From the NCBI GenBank assembly GCA_015066225.1, contig SVOT01000001.1, forward strand, positions 407,385 to 471,384: 64,000 nucleotides of DNA. The letters run 5' to 3'. The translations under genes were made by a program, and so were the position numbers. Source of the stretch: Oscillospiraceae bacterium (lineage in GTDB: Bacteria > Bacillota > Clostridia > Oscillospirales > Acutalibacteraceae). Position 1 is the stretch's first letter; each line of letters starts with the position of its first letter. Below the pieces are notes generated by a model. The model was not told where the DNA came from, did not search any database, and worked only from the letters and a program-made list of their open reading frames with translations. Positions 9,801-16,922 of the stretch are shown piece after piece.

Positions 9801-10020
9801 AAGTTTCTTTATCATCCTTCATTTTAAGGCAAAGGTAATCTGCTCTGCCATAAAGGTTGATTGTTGATGATGAACGGTGCGTATTGGCGTCCACCAACCA
9901 TACATCATTATTACCTTTAAATCCCGAAAGCTGTATAGCTGAAGCCATTGGTGAAATCACACCAACCATAACCAGCATTGCCAGCAATACCGACAATAGC
10001 CTTCTTGTGTTTTTTTTCAT
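6865..10020 (-). CDS. Large secreted protein of fibronectin type III repeats
   Basis: A 1051-aa protein with a classical Sec signal peptide (MKKNTRRLL, hydrophobic core, ASA at 26-28). From about residue 150 to the end it is made of about nine to ten FN3-like modules of roughly 85-95 residues with recurring signatures such as YHVYRKN, SYTDKTANAEDYYYYTVR and KYTYTVKAY. No LPXTG, SLH, choline-binding or catalytic domain is seen, so it is probably released or held loosely at the wall. The C-terminal modules closely resemble those of the protein at 26626-29403. The ATG follows AGGAGGG. Monocistronic, with a strong promoter and an attenuator-like hairpin in the leader. Role probably adhesion or scaffold; no function is established. 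Confidence 0.85.
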   Translation of the reverse strand: MKKNTRRLLSVLLAMLVMVGVISPMASAIQLSGFKGNNDVWLVDANTHRSSSTINLYGRADYLCLKMKDDKETYSIYYFEMYSDSSYKNKIAAFSTGGDNKEYLTLSMSFDNLKSGTYYAKTYVYKETIRSSRPYYFDADKDPSTERKYTIKINKKGTDIDDMNTVMYGFENTEKGPAIYWYSVPGATGYHVYRKNTSTGKYDKIGSAKDSGEKLSFYVDKELKGINATRNYKVVAYKGSLKTPQSLLPMKVKAYKAPVVKVESAKNNFLKISWSKVASNAKYYVYMCTDNTDWKKVKTTNSLSYEISMKNRDSNVKYYFTVIAEINGIYSAYDESGKSIHYLKAATLKDCTYPKDGGITVNWSKVKGADSYRIYRHTATEKKWVKLVEVGNVSSYTDKTANAEDYYYYTVRPMRKGKTGSYDYKGIPGTILTKPELYDIVELGDNTIRLSWSEQPNNCEYLIYDKISGSWSRIGVTRENYFDYKLPYEIGTHIFTSKPYRKPIAGEYDNKGVTYQSFPQINLTYCYADTNGMNFVWEKPNGAGDSVIFRKTADSEYEQLAQISENRYCDTTAENGVEYTYKIAYLYNDAVIEKGAVETVIGFSDETVEIVEKEYDIYVAPSGFSKNGYNLEIEDYDPSAVYVLYAKTQNGWVKCRDQKSYKEGTVFVTASLNGSSEYALQKIDDNGIVSKLPEQGMVVNGVYSPSEMSLSFKNGDATITWSTENLTFENVIIYRNKTRIAVVPASDGKYVDKDLGIGAFYTYVLRGESNGFASPNYLWDDCAYLEAPKVKVSENENGLKISWNNMGWMDSYAVYRKSATQTSWKRIASVPGDTDNFYVIDKNVNDMEEYTYTVKAVYKNSNNPYDKEGVKYTYIVSPKFTTKNTSSGVKITIEEKAGVDGYVIKEKIDGKWKTIKTLDDPSKTTYTDKNVVGGQKKQYVVLAYKGDCKGYRTLGNVHYFLEQPEITSLTKTSKGVKVKFDKVEGAAGYYVYRKAAGSTKWTKVATTKSLEFVDTNVKSGVKYTYTVKAYCSNKTIESAYNKTGWSITYKK

Positions 10021-10041
10021 AAAATCCCTCCTAAAATAATA

Positions 10042-10064
10042 AAAAGCCGCACAGAGCGGCTTTT
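10042..10064 (-). terminator. Hairpin with U-tract in front of the FN3 gene
   Basis: On the minus strand GCCGC, loop TCTGT, GCGGC, then TTTTTATT. It can end the leftward rqcH operon. It also lies downstream of the FN3 gene's own promoter, so it is inside that gene's leader and may act as an attenuator. Confidence 0.8.
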
Positions 10065-10081
10065 TTCACCGCCTCAGTTTA

Positions 10082-10109
10082 ATTTTAACAAAACAAGCGG
10101 TAATGTCAA
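10082..10109 (-). promoter_or_regulatory. Sigma-A promoter of the FN3 gene
   Basis: Minus strand TTGACA (10104-10109), 16-base spacer, TAAAAT (10082-10087). A perfect -35. The predicted start near 10075 is upstream of the hairpin at 10042-10064. Confidence 0.8.
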
Positions 10110-10124
10110 TATATTTTTGTGAAA

Positions 10125-11864
10125 TTATTCCAAATCGGTTTTAGGTTTAACGTTAACAGACCAATAGGTGTAGTAAACAACAAAGCCGGGCTTTGCACCG
10201 TTGGGCTTTTTAATATTTTTAACGTCGGTATAGTCAACTGTTACAACTGTTCCCTCCTTCGCCGAGCTGTAAAATGCCGCAATTTCTGCCGCTTCTACAA
10301 TGGCATCGTCGGGGATTTCGCCGCCGTCGCTCAAAAGCAGAACGTGTGAGCCCGGGCACTTTTGTGCGTGAAGCCACACATCACCCTTTTTGCCTGTTTT
10401 AAAGGTGAGCTTGTCGTTCTGAATGTTGTTTCTGCCAACAAGAACAGTCAAGCCTTGGCTTGTTTTAAATTCGAGTGGTGGAAGCGCTTGCTTTTTCATT
10501 TGCTTTTTGCCGGATTTTTTCGGCTTTATAAAGCCTTGTGAAATCAGCTCATCCTTAATTTCGCCAAACTCCCGTTCAAGAGTTGAGCGCATAAGCAAAT
10601 CCTTTACGCTTTCAAGATACGCCAAATCCTCCTCACCGTCGGCAATGAGCTTTATCAGCATATTTTCTGCGGTGCAGGCTTTTTTATATTCCTTGTAAAG
10701 CTTCTGTGAATTTTGTGATGGTGTAAGCGCAGGGTCAACCTGAATTTTCAAAATATTGTTGTTGTCATAATAATTTTCAACCTCATAAACGTCGCTACCC
10801 TTTTGAAGCCTGTATTGTGCCGCGGTTATGAGCTCTGCTTTTATTTTAATCTCTTCTCTGTCAGCGCATTTTCTCAAATCCTCACGCTGATTGTTGAGCT
10901 TTCTTGCTACTCGCTCGGTTAAGCTTTCAACCTGTTTGAAAAGCTCCGTTCCCTTTGAGCGTGTTCTCAGAAGTCTGTCACGCTCTGAATAAAAGCCCTC
11001 AAGAAGCGAAAATACATCTTCTTTTTCTATCTGTTTATAGGAGTCGCCGTATTGAGTTATTGGTAAAAACGAAAACTCCATAGGCTTTTTTGATTCATCG
11101 AGAACCATTGAAGGGTGTATATCACCATTGGTAACCATTGTTTTCAGAGCGCTGATTTCGCACAAAAGCTTCATTTTTTCTTCGCCGAGAAGCTCTGAAA
11201 CAGCTTTATCATCACCGCAGGAGCGATAAGCAAGCTCTCTTGAAAGCAAGGGTGAAGCACCTTGAACTGTTTTTAGAATTGCAGAGGAAAGACGTGCACC
11301 CGTGCAATTCAAAACTGCCTTGCACACCTCCTCGGGCTCTGCAAAGCGCAAATCCACCTTATCCTGTGCGGGAGGCAGCTTGTACTCCGCACCCGGCAAA
11401 ACAAGTCTGTATGATGATTTTTCGCTATCCACCCTTCGGAGTGCATCAACAACACGGTTGTCACCGTCAATAAGAATAACGTTGCTGTGCTGAGCCATAA
11501 TCTCAACAACAAGAGTAAGGTTAACTCTGTCACCGATTTCGTTTGTTGCATCAAATTTGAAAAAAGCCGTTCTGTCAAGCCCGTGCTGCTCAACACCTTT
11601 AAGAGTTGCGCCAACAAGCTTTTTTCTGAAAAGCATGCAGAGCATAGGCGGTGTTTGCGGATTTTCAGGAGCTTTTTCAACCACAGCAAAGCGGGGGCTG
11701 TTTGCATCCGCTGAAAAATAAAGCTTATGCATCCCCGTTCTTGTTCGCATTATGAACACCAACTCATTTTTTGAGGGCTGGTGAATTTTATCCACCTTTG
11801 AGCCTTCGAGTAAATCGTTAACATCCGACACCATAAAGCTCAGAAACATTCCGTCTAAAGCCAT
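10125..11864 (-). CDS. rqcH: Rqc2/RqcH NFACT-family ribosome rescue protein
   Basis: Binds obstructed 50S subunits with peptidyl-tRNA and recruits tRNA-Ala to add C-terminal alanine tails that mark stalled chains for degradation. The 579 aa show NFACT-N with the conserved Asp97-Arg98 pair (HGLDRTAFF), needed for Ala-tailing in B. subtilis RqcH, and EIMAQHSNVIL. A coiled-coil middle (about 285-440) and the NFACT-R domain (about 450-565, GDVWLHAQKCPGSHVLL) follow. Older annotations call this fibronectin-binding protein. ATG after AAAGGAAAT; 11 bases after the Nif3-like gene in the same leftward operon. Confidence 0.95.
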   Translation of the reverse strand: MALDGMFLSFMVSDVNDLLEGSKVDKIHQPSKNELVFIMRTRTGMHKLYFSADANSPRFAVVEKAPENPQTPPMLCMLFRKKLVGATLKGVEQHGLDRTAFFKFDATNEIGDRVNLTLVVEIMAQHSNVILIDGDNRVVDALRRVDSEKSSYRLVLPGAEYKLPPAQDKVDLRFAEPEEVCKAVLNCTGARLSSAILKTVQGASPLLSRELAYRSCGDDKAVSELLGEEKMKLLCEISALKTMVTNGDIHPSMVLDESKKPMEFSFLPITQYGDSYKQIEKEDVFSLLEGFYSERDRLLRTRSKGTELFKQVESLTERVARKLNNQREDLRKCADREEIKIKAELITAAQYRLQKGSDVYEVENYYDNNNILKIQVDPALTPSQNSQKLYKEYKKACTAENMLIKLIADGEEDLAYLESVKDLLMRSTLEREFGEIKDELISQGFIKPKKSGKKQMKKQALPPLEFKTSQGLTVLVGRNNIQNDKLTFKTGKKGDVWLHAQKCPGSHVLLLSDGGEIPDDAIVEAAEIAAFYSSAKEGTVVTVDYTDVKNIKKPNGAKPGFVVYYTYWSVNVKPKTDLE

Positions 11865-11875
11865 TGTGATTTCCT

Positions 11876-12619
11876 TTAAATATAATTAACCGGAGGTTTT
11901 TGTGCTGAACACGCAACCTCGATTTCATCCTTAAATTTTTCTTTTATAAGGTCTGCAATTTTTTTGCAGATAATATTTTCTGTTTCGTAGTGACCGGCAA
12001 CAATCAAAGATATGCCGCAATCTTTTGAAAGAAGATATTCGTGGTGCTTTGCCTCCCCGGTTAAAAGGGCATCTGCACCGTATTCCCTTGCAAGACTCAC
12101 AAGGTCGCCACCCGAGCCCGAGCAAAACGCAACTTTTTCCACCGTTTTTTCGGGCAAGGTCATTGAAACGGCGCCACCCAAAGCATTTTTTACCGTTTTT
12201 GCAAATTCTTTTGCGGTGGTTTTTTCAACAGTACCGATTTTTAAAAACTCATCATCGGTTTTTACAACATTTTCTATACCTGTTTTTTCCGCAAGGCTGT
12301 CGTTAACACCGCCGTCGGCAACATCAAGACAGGTGTGGGATGCAATGAAAGTCATCCCCGATTGGACCGCTTTGTATATAATGCTGTCCGCAGGGATTTT
12401 CTTAACAGGCGAAAACATAATCGGGTGATGGGTTATGACAAGCTCTGCACCGAAATCCGCCGCCTCTTTCAGAACTCCCTCAGTCACATCCAGAGCAACA
12501 AAGATTTTTTTGACCTCTGCATTTATGTCACCGATTATCAGACCGCAATTATCCCACTCGCAGGCTGACGAAAAAGGAGCAACCGAATCAAGAAAATCAT
12601 AAATCTGTTTAATTTTCAT
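11876..12619 (-). CDS. Nif3-like dinuclear metal centre protein (GTP cyclohydrolase 1 type 2 homologue)
   Basis: A 247-aa protein of the NIF3/YqfO family. Metal-binding signatures are visible: VITHHPIMF near residue 62, SHTCLDVADGGVND near residue 95 and GHYETENI near residue 215. The length matches the short form without the CutA1-like insert. Homologues form toroidal hexamers with a two-metal site; the cellular substrate is not settled and the GTP cyclohydrolase name is only by homology. Overlaps the YgjV-like gene upstream by 11 bp. The pairing trmK-nif3 is common in Firmicutes, which supports the assignment. Confidence 0.93.
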   Translation of the reverse strand: MKIKQIYDFLDSVAPFSSACEWDNCGLIIGDINAEVKKIFVALDVTEGVLKEAADFGAELVITHHPIMFSPVKKIPADSIIYKAVQSGMTFIASHTCLDVADGGVNDSLAEKTGIENVVKTDDEFLKIGTVEKTTAKEFAKTVKNALGGAVSMTLPEKTVEKVAFCSGSGGDLVSLAREYGADALLTGEAKHHEYLLSKDCGISLIVAGHYETENIICKKIADLIKEKFKDEIEVACSAQKPPVNYI

Positions 12620-13139
12620 TCTTTTTCACCTTTTCTTTTTTCAGAATATCGTAACGGACAATGGCAACAATCAACGAGGTCATAACAACACATTCGGTAA
12701 CAATACCCGCAACTGAGCCCACTATAATGTTATAGACCAGCCAACAGGGTGAGCTTGGGAAGGTTACAAGACGTATTTTTGTTTCACTTTTCAGCCAATA
12801 GCTGATTGTTGTGAGAATCATTGCCGCCGCCGGAAGAATAGAATACCACTCAACCCACGTCACAACACTTGCCACAAGACTAATTATTACAAAAACAACA
12901 AGCCACACGGGGCTTTTCGCCCATTTTTTGTGGTTGTTTATAAACACAAATGACCTGAGAAGACTGATAAGGTTCAGTGCGGCACCGGTGTATTGGCCGA
13001 GAACTATGTAGTGCAAAATGAACATTATTGCCGCCGCAATCTGAACACCTATAATGTTGCGACGCTTTTTCTGTTGAAATGACAGGCAGTTAAGCCCCGC
13101 TCCCGCAAAGCCTATTACCTGTGCTATGGTATTATGCAT
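12609..13139 (-). CDS. YgjV-like inner membrane protein
   Basis: A 176-aa membrane protein with about five hydrophobic segments (for example IIGVQIAAAIMFILHYIVLG and VVFVIISLVASVV). The start AQVIGFAGAGLNCLSFQQKKRRN is typical of the YgjV family, whose function is unknown. It is inserted between trmK and the Nif3-like gene, overlapping both (8 and 11 bp). That tight coupling is unusual because the two neighbours are normally adjacent. Charged C-terminus KKEKVKKNEN. Confidence 0.8.
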   Translation of the reverse strand: MHNTIAQVIGFAGAGLNCLSFQQKKRRNIIGVQIAAAIMFILHYIVLGQYTGAALNLISLLRSFVFINNHKKWAKSPVWLVVFVIISLVASVVTWVEWYSILPAAAMILTTISYWLKSETKIRLVTFPSSPCWLVYNIIVGSVAGIVTECVVMTSLIVAIVRYDILKKEKVKKNEN

Positions 13140-13803
13140 TTATGAACTCCTTCATAGCTTCTATAATTTCTTTCAGCTCCGCCTGCTCCTTTTGGGTACC
13201 TGCATTGGCATTGTATTTTTTCAGAAGTCTTGACATTTGATTTTTTATATGTAATTTTGCATTTTCATCGGGTTTCAATTTGCCGATAAAACAATCGGCA
13301 AGGGTGTATTTAACCGCCTCGCCCGTGTATGATGCGTCAAATGCGATATACACTCGCCTGCCTTCGCAAACAGCAATCTCGGAATTAATTGTGAAGCCGT
13401 TTTTAAACAAAAACTCCCTCAAATCCTCCGCCCTGCTCTGGGGCTGAAAAACGAAATGATATTTCGTTTTTTTTATCCAGGGCGTTTCGGCAAGCTTTTC
13501 TTTTATGAGAGTGCCGCCCATACCGGCGAAAACGAATTCATCGGCATCATCAGGTGAAAACTCCTTCAAGCCGTCAGAAAGCCTTAATTCGATTTTATCT
13601 GAAAGGTTATAGTATTCAACAGCCTTGGCGGCATTTTCAAGGGGCATTTTTCCGATGTCTGCACCAAACGCCCTTTCAATTTTACCTTTTTCTATGAGGT
13701 AAACGGGCAAATACCCGTGGTCTGTTCCTATATCGGCAACAATGCCGCCGCCCCTTATGAGAGATGCGGCGGCAAGAAGCCTTTCGCTAAGTTTAACAGC
13801 CAT
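13132..13803 (-). CDS. trmK: tRNA (adenine(22)-N(1))-methyltransferase
   Basis: SAM-dependent enzyme that methylates A22 at N1 in the tRNA D-loop region. The 223 aa carry the TrmK signatures: LLAAASLI, the SAM motif VADIGTDHGYLPVYL (about residues 22-36), ADIGKMPLENA, FAGMGG and FQPQSRAEDLREFL. The start codon overlaps the DUF1858 stop by one base (TAATG). Length and motifs are normal. Confidence 0.93.
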   Translation of the reverse strand: MAVKLSERLLAAASLIRGGGIVADIGTDHGYLPVYLIEKGKIERAFGADIGKMPLENAAKAVEYYNLSDKIELRLSDGLKEFSPDDADEFVFAGMGGTLIKEKLAETPWIKKTKYHFVFQPQSRAEDLREFLFKNGFTINSEIAVCEGRRVYIAFDASYTGEAVKYTLADCFIGKLKPDENAKLHIKNQMSRLLKKYNANAGTQKEQAELKEIIEAMKEFINA

Positions 13804-14000
13804 TATTCACCAATAGCGGCATTGATTTTTTCAACAAGCTCGTCTGCATTCACGCCGTGAACCATACAAGCCTGTTCGATTGTTTCGCTGCGTGCAGAGG
13901 GACAACCAAGACAATGCATACCCATTTCGAGAAAATAAGGTGCTGTCTGGGGAGCTGTATCGAGAATAGTGCCGATAACTGTATCTTTTGTAACTTTCAT
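13803..14000 (-). CDS. DUF1858 redox-disulfide domain protein
   Basis: A 65-aa protein consisting of a single DUF1858 domain (hybrid-cluster-protein-associated, ScdA N-terminus-like). Signatures are MKVTKDTVIGTILD, FLEMGMHCLGCPSA with the CLGC pair, and ETIEQACMVHGVN. The domain is thought to take part in redox or Fe-S related chemistry; in this stand-alone form the role is unknown. First gene of the leftward five-gene operon ending with rqcH. ATG after AAAGGAG. Confidence 0.9.
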   Translation of the reverse strand: MKVTKDTVIGTILDTAPQTAPYFLEMGMHCLGCPSARSETIEQACMVHGVNADELVEKINAAIGE

Positions 14001-14027
14001 ATTAGTTCTCCTTTAAAGTTTTTTACT

Positions 14028-14036
14028 ATTATATCA
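14028..14036 (-). promoter_or_regulatory. Extended -10 promoter of the DUF1858-trmK-rqcH operon
   Basis: Minus strand TGATATAAT: a consensus TATAAT preceded by the TGn extension, 27 bases before the ATG of the DUF1858 gene. Confidence 0.75.
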
Positions 14037-14112
14037 TAACTAATTTCAAAAATAAACAATATTATGAAACTTTTTAACATATTTTACGACCGGTAATTGT
14101 TTACTTTTACGC

Positions 14113-14141
14113 TTGAATTATACATTCTCTGAGTGTAAAAT
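14113..14141 (+). promoter_or_regulatory. Promoter of the metallophosphatase-GH5 operon
   Basis: TTGAAT (14113-14118), 17-base spacer, TAAAAT (14136-14141), followed by CGGAGGA and the ATG at 14177. Confidence 0.7.
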
Positions 14142-14176
14142 TATAATGATATACAATATTTCCCGGAGGAATAATT

Positions 14177-15397
14177 ATGTTTCAGAAAGATTTCAAACCC
14201 GTTCTCAGATTTATGGTAACAAGCGACGTTCACATCAAAGACGAGAAATGCATTGAAGAGGAAAGACTTGAAAAAGCAATCAAAAGAGTTTATCAGCTTT
14301 GTGAAGAAAGCGAAACCTATAAAAAGCTGGATGCTTTTTATTCTGTGGGTGACTTTGCCAACAGCGGCACAGAAACGCAGATGAAAAAATTCAAAGAAAT
14401 TGTTGAGAAAAACCTCAAGCCCGAAACACAGTATGCTCTTACAATGGCAAGCCACGAATACCATAGCGAGGGTGTTGAAGCGGCTTATGAAAAATTCGGC
14501 AGAATTTTCGAAACACCCGTTGACCAGCACAGAGTTATTAACGGCTTCCATTTCATCAGCATCACCTGCTCACAGAGCTGTAATTTCCACGCTGACAAAA
14601 TAGCCTTTGCCGCAAAAGAGCTCAAAAAAGCGAGAGAGGCAGACCCCAAAAAGCCCATATTTGTTTTCCAGCATCCCCACATAACAGACACAGTTTACGG
14701 CAGTATGCTCTGGGGTGAAGACGAGCTTTATTCTACATATATGGATTATCCGCAAATGATTAACTTCTCAGGTCACTCCCACGCACCTATCAATAACCCC
14801 CGCTCAATTCATCAGAAGCACTTCACATCATTGGGCACGGGCTCACTTTCATACACAGAGCTTGACGAATTTGATAAATACTACGGCACGGTGCCGCCTA
14901 TGAAGGCAAACTTTGCTCAATTCCTTATTGTTGAAGCAGATGCAAACGGCGCTGTAAGAATTTATCCTTATGATATTTTCACAGACAACTTTTTCCCCTA
15001 CGTTTGGGAGATTGACGAGCCCTGGAACCCCGAAAGCTTTAAATACACCGATGAAATCCGTTTCAAATCTGCAGAAGCACCCCATTTCACCGAGGATGCA
15101 AAAATTGAGTTTGACGACCTTGACACAGACGGGTTCAGAATCAAATTTCCCCAGGCAGAAATCTCCACTGATTACGTTAACGACTACAAGGTTGTTGTTA
15201 TAGAAAAAGACACAAACGTAATCGTAAAACAGACAGTTATGTGGAGTGAATATTATTTCTTCAATATGCCCGAATATCTTGAGCTTGCATATACAGATTT
15301 AAACCCTGCAACAAATTACGAGGTTAAAATTTTCGCAAACAGCTTCTGGAAAACAACCTCAGCACCACTTTGTGCAGAAATCACCACACTTAAATAA
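14177..15397 (+). CDS. Cytosolic calcineurin-like metallophosphatase
   Basis: A 406-aa protein without a signal peptide. The metallophosphoesterase core (about 1-260) shows the metal ligands TSDVH (residues 15-19), VGDFANSG, ASHEYHSEG, FQHPHIT and FSGHSHAP. The third motif reads SHE where the family has NHE/NHD, so one metal ligand (Asn) seems replaced by Ser. The C-terminal 110 residues form an FN3-like beta domain (TDLNPATNYEVKIFANSF). Substrate unknown; a phosphodiesterase or phosphatase acting on an intracellular sugar or lipid fragment is plausible because a GH5 enzyme follows 13 bases later. ATG after CGGAGGA. Confidence 0.85.
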   Translation: MFQKDFKPVLRFMVTSDVHIKDEKCIEEERLEKAIKRVYQLCEESETYKKLDAFYSVGDFANSGTETQMKKFKEIVEKNLKPETQYALTMASHEYHSEGVEAAYEKFGRIFETPVDQHRVINGFHFISITCSQSCNFHADKIAFAAKELKKAREADPKKPIFVFQHPHITDTVYGSMLWGEDELYSTYMDYPQMINFSGHSHAPINNPRSIHQKHFTSLGTGSLSYTELDEFDKYYGTVPPMKANFAQFLIVEADANGAVRIYPYDIFTDNFFPYVWEIDEPWNPESFKYTDEIRFKSAEAPHFTEDAKIEFDDLDTDGFRIKFPQAEISTDYVNDYKVVVIEKDTNVIVKQTVMWSEYYFFNMPEYLELAYTDLNPATNYEVKIFANSFWKTTSAPLCAEITTLK

Positions 15398-15410
15398 CGG
15401 AGGATATTTT

Positions 15411-16880
15411 ATGGACAGAATCAGAGTTGACGGTCTTCGTCTTGTTGACGAGCACGGCAGAGAAAGAATTCTCAGCGGTATGAACGTTGTGGATAAAAAA
15501 GACTTTGACCCCGAAAACCCCTCATTCGGTTACTCACCCGACAAATTCCCCTTTGAAGAATTCCGTGCAAGGGGCTACGACATAATCCGCCTTGGCTTTA
15601 CGTGGTCGGCGATGGAGCCCACACCCGGCAACTACAATCAACAGTTGATTGACGACCTTTGCAAATTCCTTGACAAATGCGAGGAATACGGCATTTATGC
15701 ATACCTTGATTGCCACCAGGATGTTTATTCCTCAACCTGCTACGGCGATGGTGCACCCAAATGGGCAACCATCACAGACAAATACGTTCCCAGAAAACAA
15801 ATTGCTGTATGGGCAGAGCCTTATTTCTACGGCAAAGCTTGCTTCAGAGCATTTGACAACTTCTGGGATAACAGAATCTACAACCGCAAGGGCTTGCAGG
15901 ATTATTTTGCAGATATGTGGAAAAATCTTGCAAGTGCCACAAAAGACAAGCCTGCTCTTTTCGGCTTCGACTTTTTGAATGAGCCCTTCCCCGGCAAAGA
16001 CGGCGGTAAAATTTTCAGAAGAATAATTACGGGAGTTGCACGAACAGCCATCACCGACAAGCGTGTTCACCTTTTGGAAATGGCAAAAATCGGTCTTTTC
16101 AGCGATGAAAAGCCCAAAGCACTCGACCAATTCCCCGGTGAGGTTTTCAAGGGAATCACACTAAAATGCAACGACATTGTTAAAAACTTTGATGAAAACC
16201 GCTACTCTCCATTTGTGAGCAAAATGGCAACAGCAGTAAGAGAGGTTACCGACAAGGGCATTATGTTTATGGGCAACAACTACTACTCAAATATGGGTAT
16301 CCCCTGCTGTAACAAGCCCGTTACTGTTAATAATCAGCGGGAAAACGACCAGATTTTCGCACCCCACGCATACGACCTGATGGTTGACACACCCGCATAT
16401 AAATACGCTAACAATTCACGTGTCGGTATGATTTTTGACGAGCACAGAAACACACAGCTCCGTCTCGGTTGCCCCTGTATCGTCGGCGAATGGGGCTCCT
16501 GTGCTGAGGGTGACGGATGGTATCCCCACATCAGATTTTTACAGGATAAATTTGACGGTTACAAGTGGAGCAACACTTATTGGTGTTATTTCGACGGTAT
16601 TCTTGAGCAAGACTTTATGAGAATACTCACCCGTCCCCGCCCCAAGGCTGTTACAGGTGAAATCATTTCATACAAATACGACCACGAAGACGGCGAGTTC
16701 AAGCTCAAGTATATTCAGGATAAAAAATACGACGTTCCTACGGTTGTTTACGTTGACCGCAAACCCGAAAAAATCGAGTGTAACGGAAAATACAAGCTTA
16801 TTGAATTGCCCGGGAACATCGGTTACGATATTGAATTTGAAACCGACATCGGTGAAAATGAAATAGAAATTGAATTTTAA
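15411..16880 (+). CDS. GH5-family glycosidase, endoglycoceramidase-like
   Basis: A 489-aa retaining glycoside hydrolase with no signal peptide. The TIM barrel covers about residues 1-400, with IRLGFTWSAMEPTPG, YLDCHQDVYS, the acid/base Glu191 in FDFLNEPFPG and the nucleophile Glu360 in IVGEWGSCAEGDGW. The DCHQDV and LNEPFPG patterns are those of endoglycoceramidase and steryl-glucosidase type GH5 members, so a glycolipid-derived substrate is possible; a beta-glucoside is the safer call. A C-terminal beta domain of about 80 residues follows. The ATG follows CGGAGGATATTTT. Cotranscribed with the metallophosphatase. Confidence 0.85.
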   Translation: MDRIRVDGLRLVDEHGRERILSGMNVVDKKDFDPENPSFGYSPDKFPFEEFRARGYDIIRLGFTWSAMEPTPGNYNQQLIDDLCKFLDKCEEYGIYAYLDCHQDVYSSTCYGDGAPKWATITDKYVPRKQIAVWAEPYFYGKACFRAFDNFWDNRIYNRKGLQDYFADMWKNLASATKDKPALFGFDFLNEPFPGKDGGKIFRRIITGVARTAITDKRVHLLEMAKIGLFSDEKPKALDQFPGEVFKGITLKCNDIVKNFDENRYSPFVSKMATAVREVTDKGIMFMGNNYYSNMGIPCCNKPVTVNNQRENDQIFAPHAYDLMVDTPAYKYANNSRVGMIFDEHRNTQLRLGCPCIVGEWGSCAEGDGWYPHIRFLQDKFDGYKWSNTYWCYFDGILEQDFMRILTRPRPKAVTGEIISYKYDHEDGEFKLKYIQDKKYDVPTVVYVDRKPEKIECNGKYKLIELPGNIGYDIEFETDIGENEIEIEF

Positions 16881-16882
16881 TA

Positions 16883-16922
16883 AAAAAACTCTCACGGATT
16901 ATTAAATTCCGTGAGAGTTTTT
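16883..16922. terminator. Bidirectional terminator between GH5 gene and gerAC
   Basis: AAAAAACTCTCACGGA, loop, TCCGTGAGAGTTTTT. A perfect long stem flanked by A and T runs, between convergent genes. Confidence 0.88.

Noticed and set aside
10125..11864. Fibronectin-binding surface protein
   Set aside because: Older family name only. No signal peptide, and the NFACT motifs with Asp97-Arg98 show an RqcH ribosome rescue factor.
11876..12619. GTP cyclohydrolase I for folate synthesis
   Set aside because: The Nif3 family carries this name by homology; no folate genes are nearby and the motifs are those of the dinuclear metal protein family.
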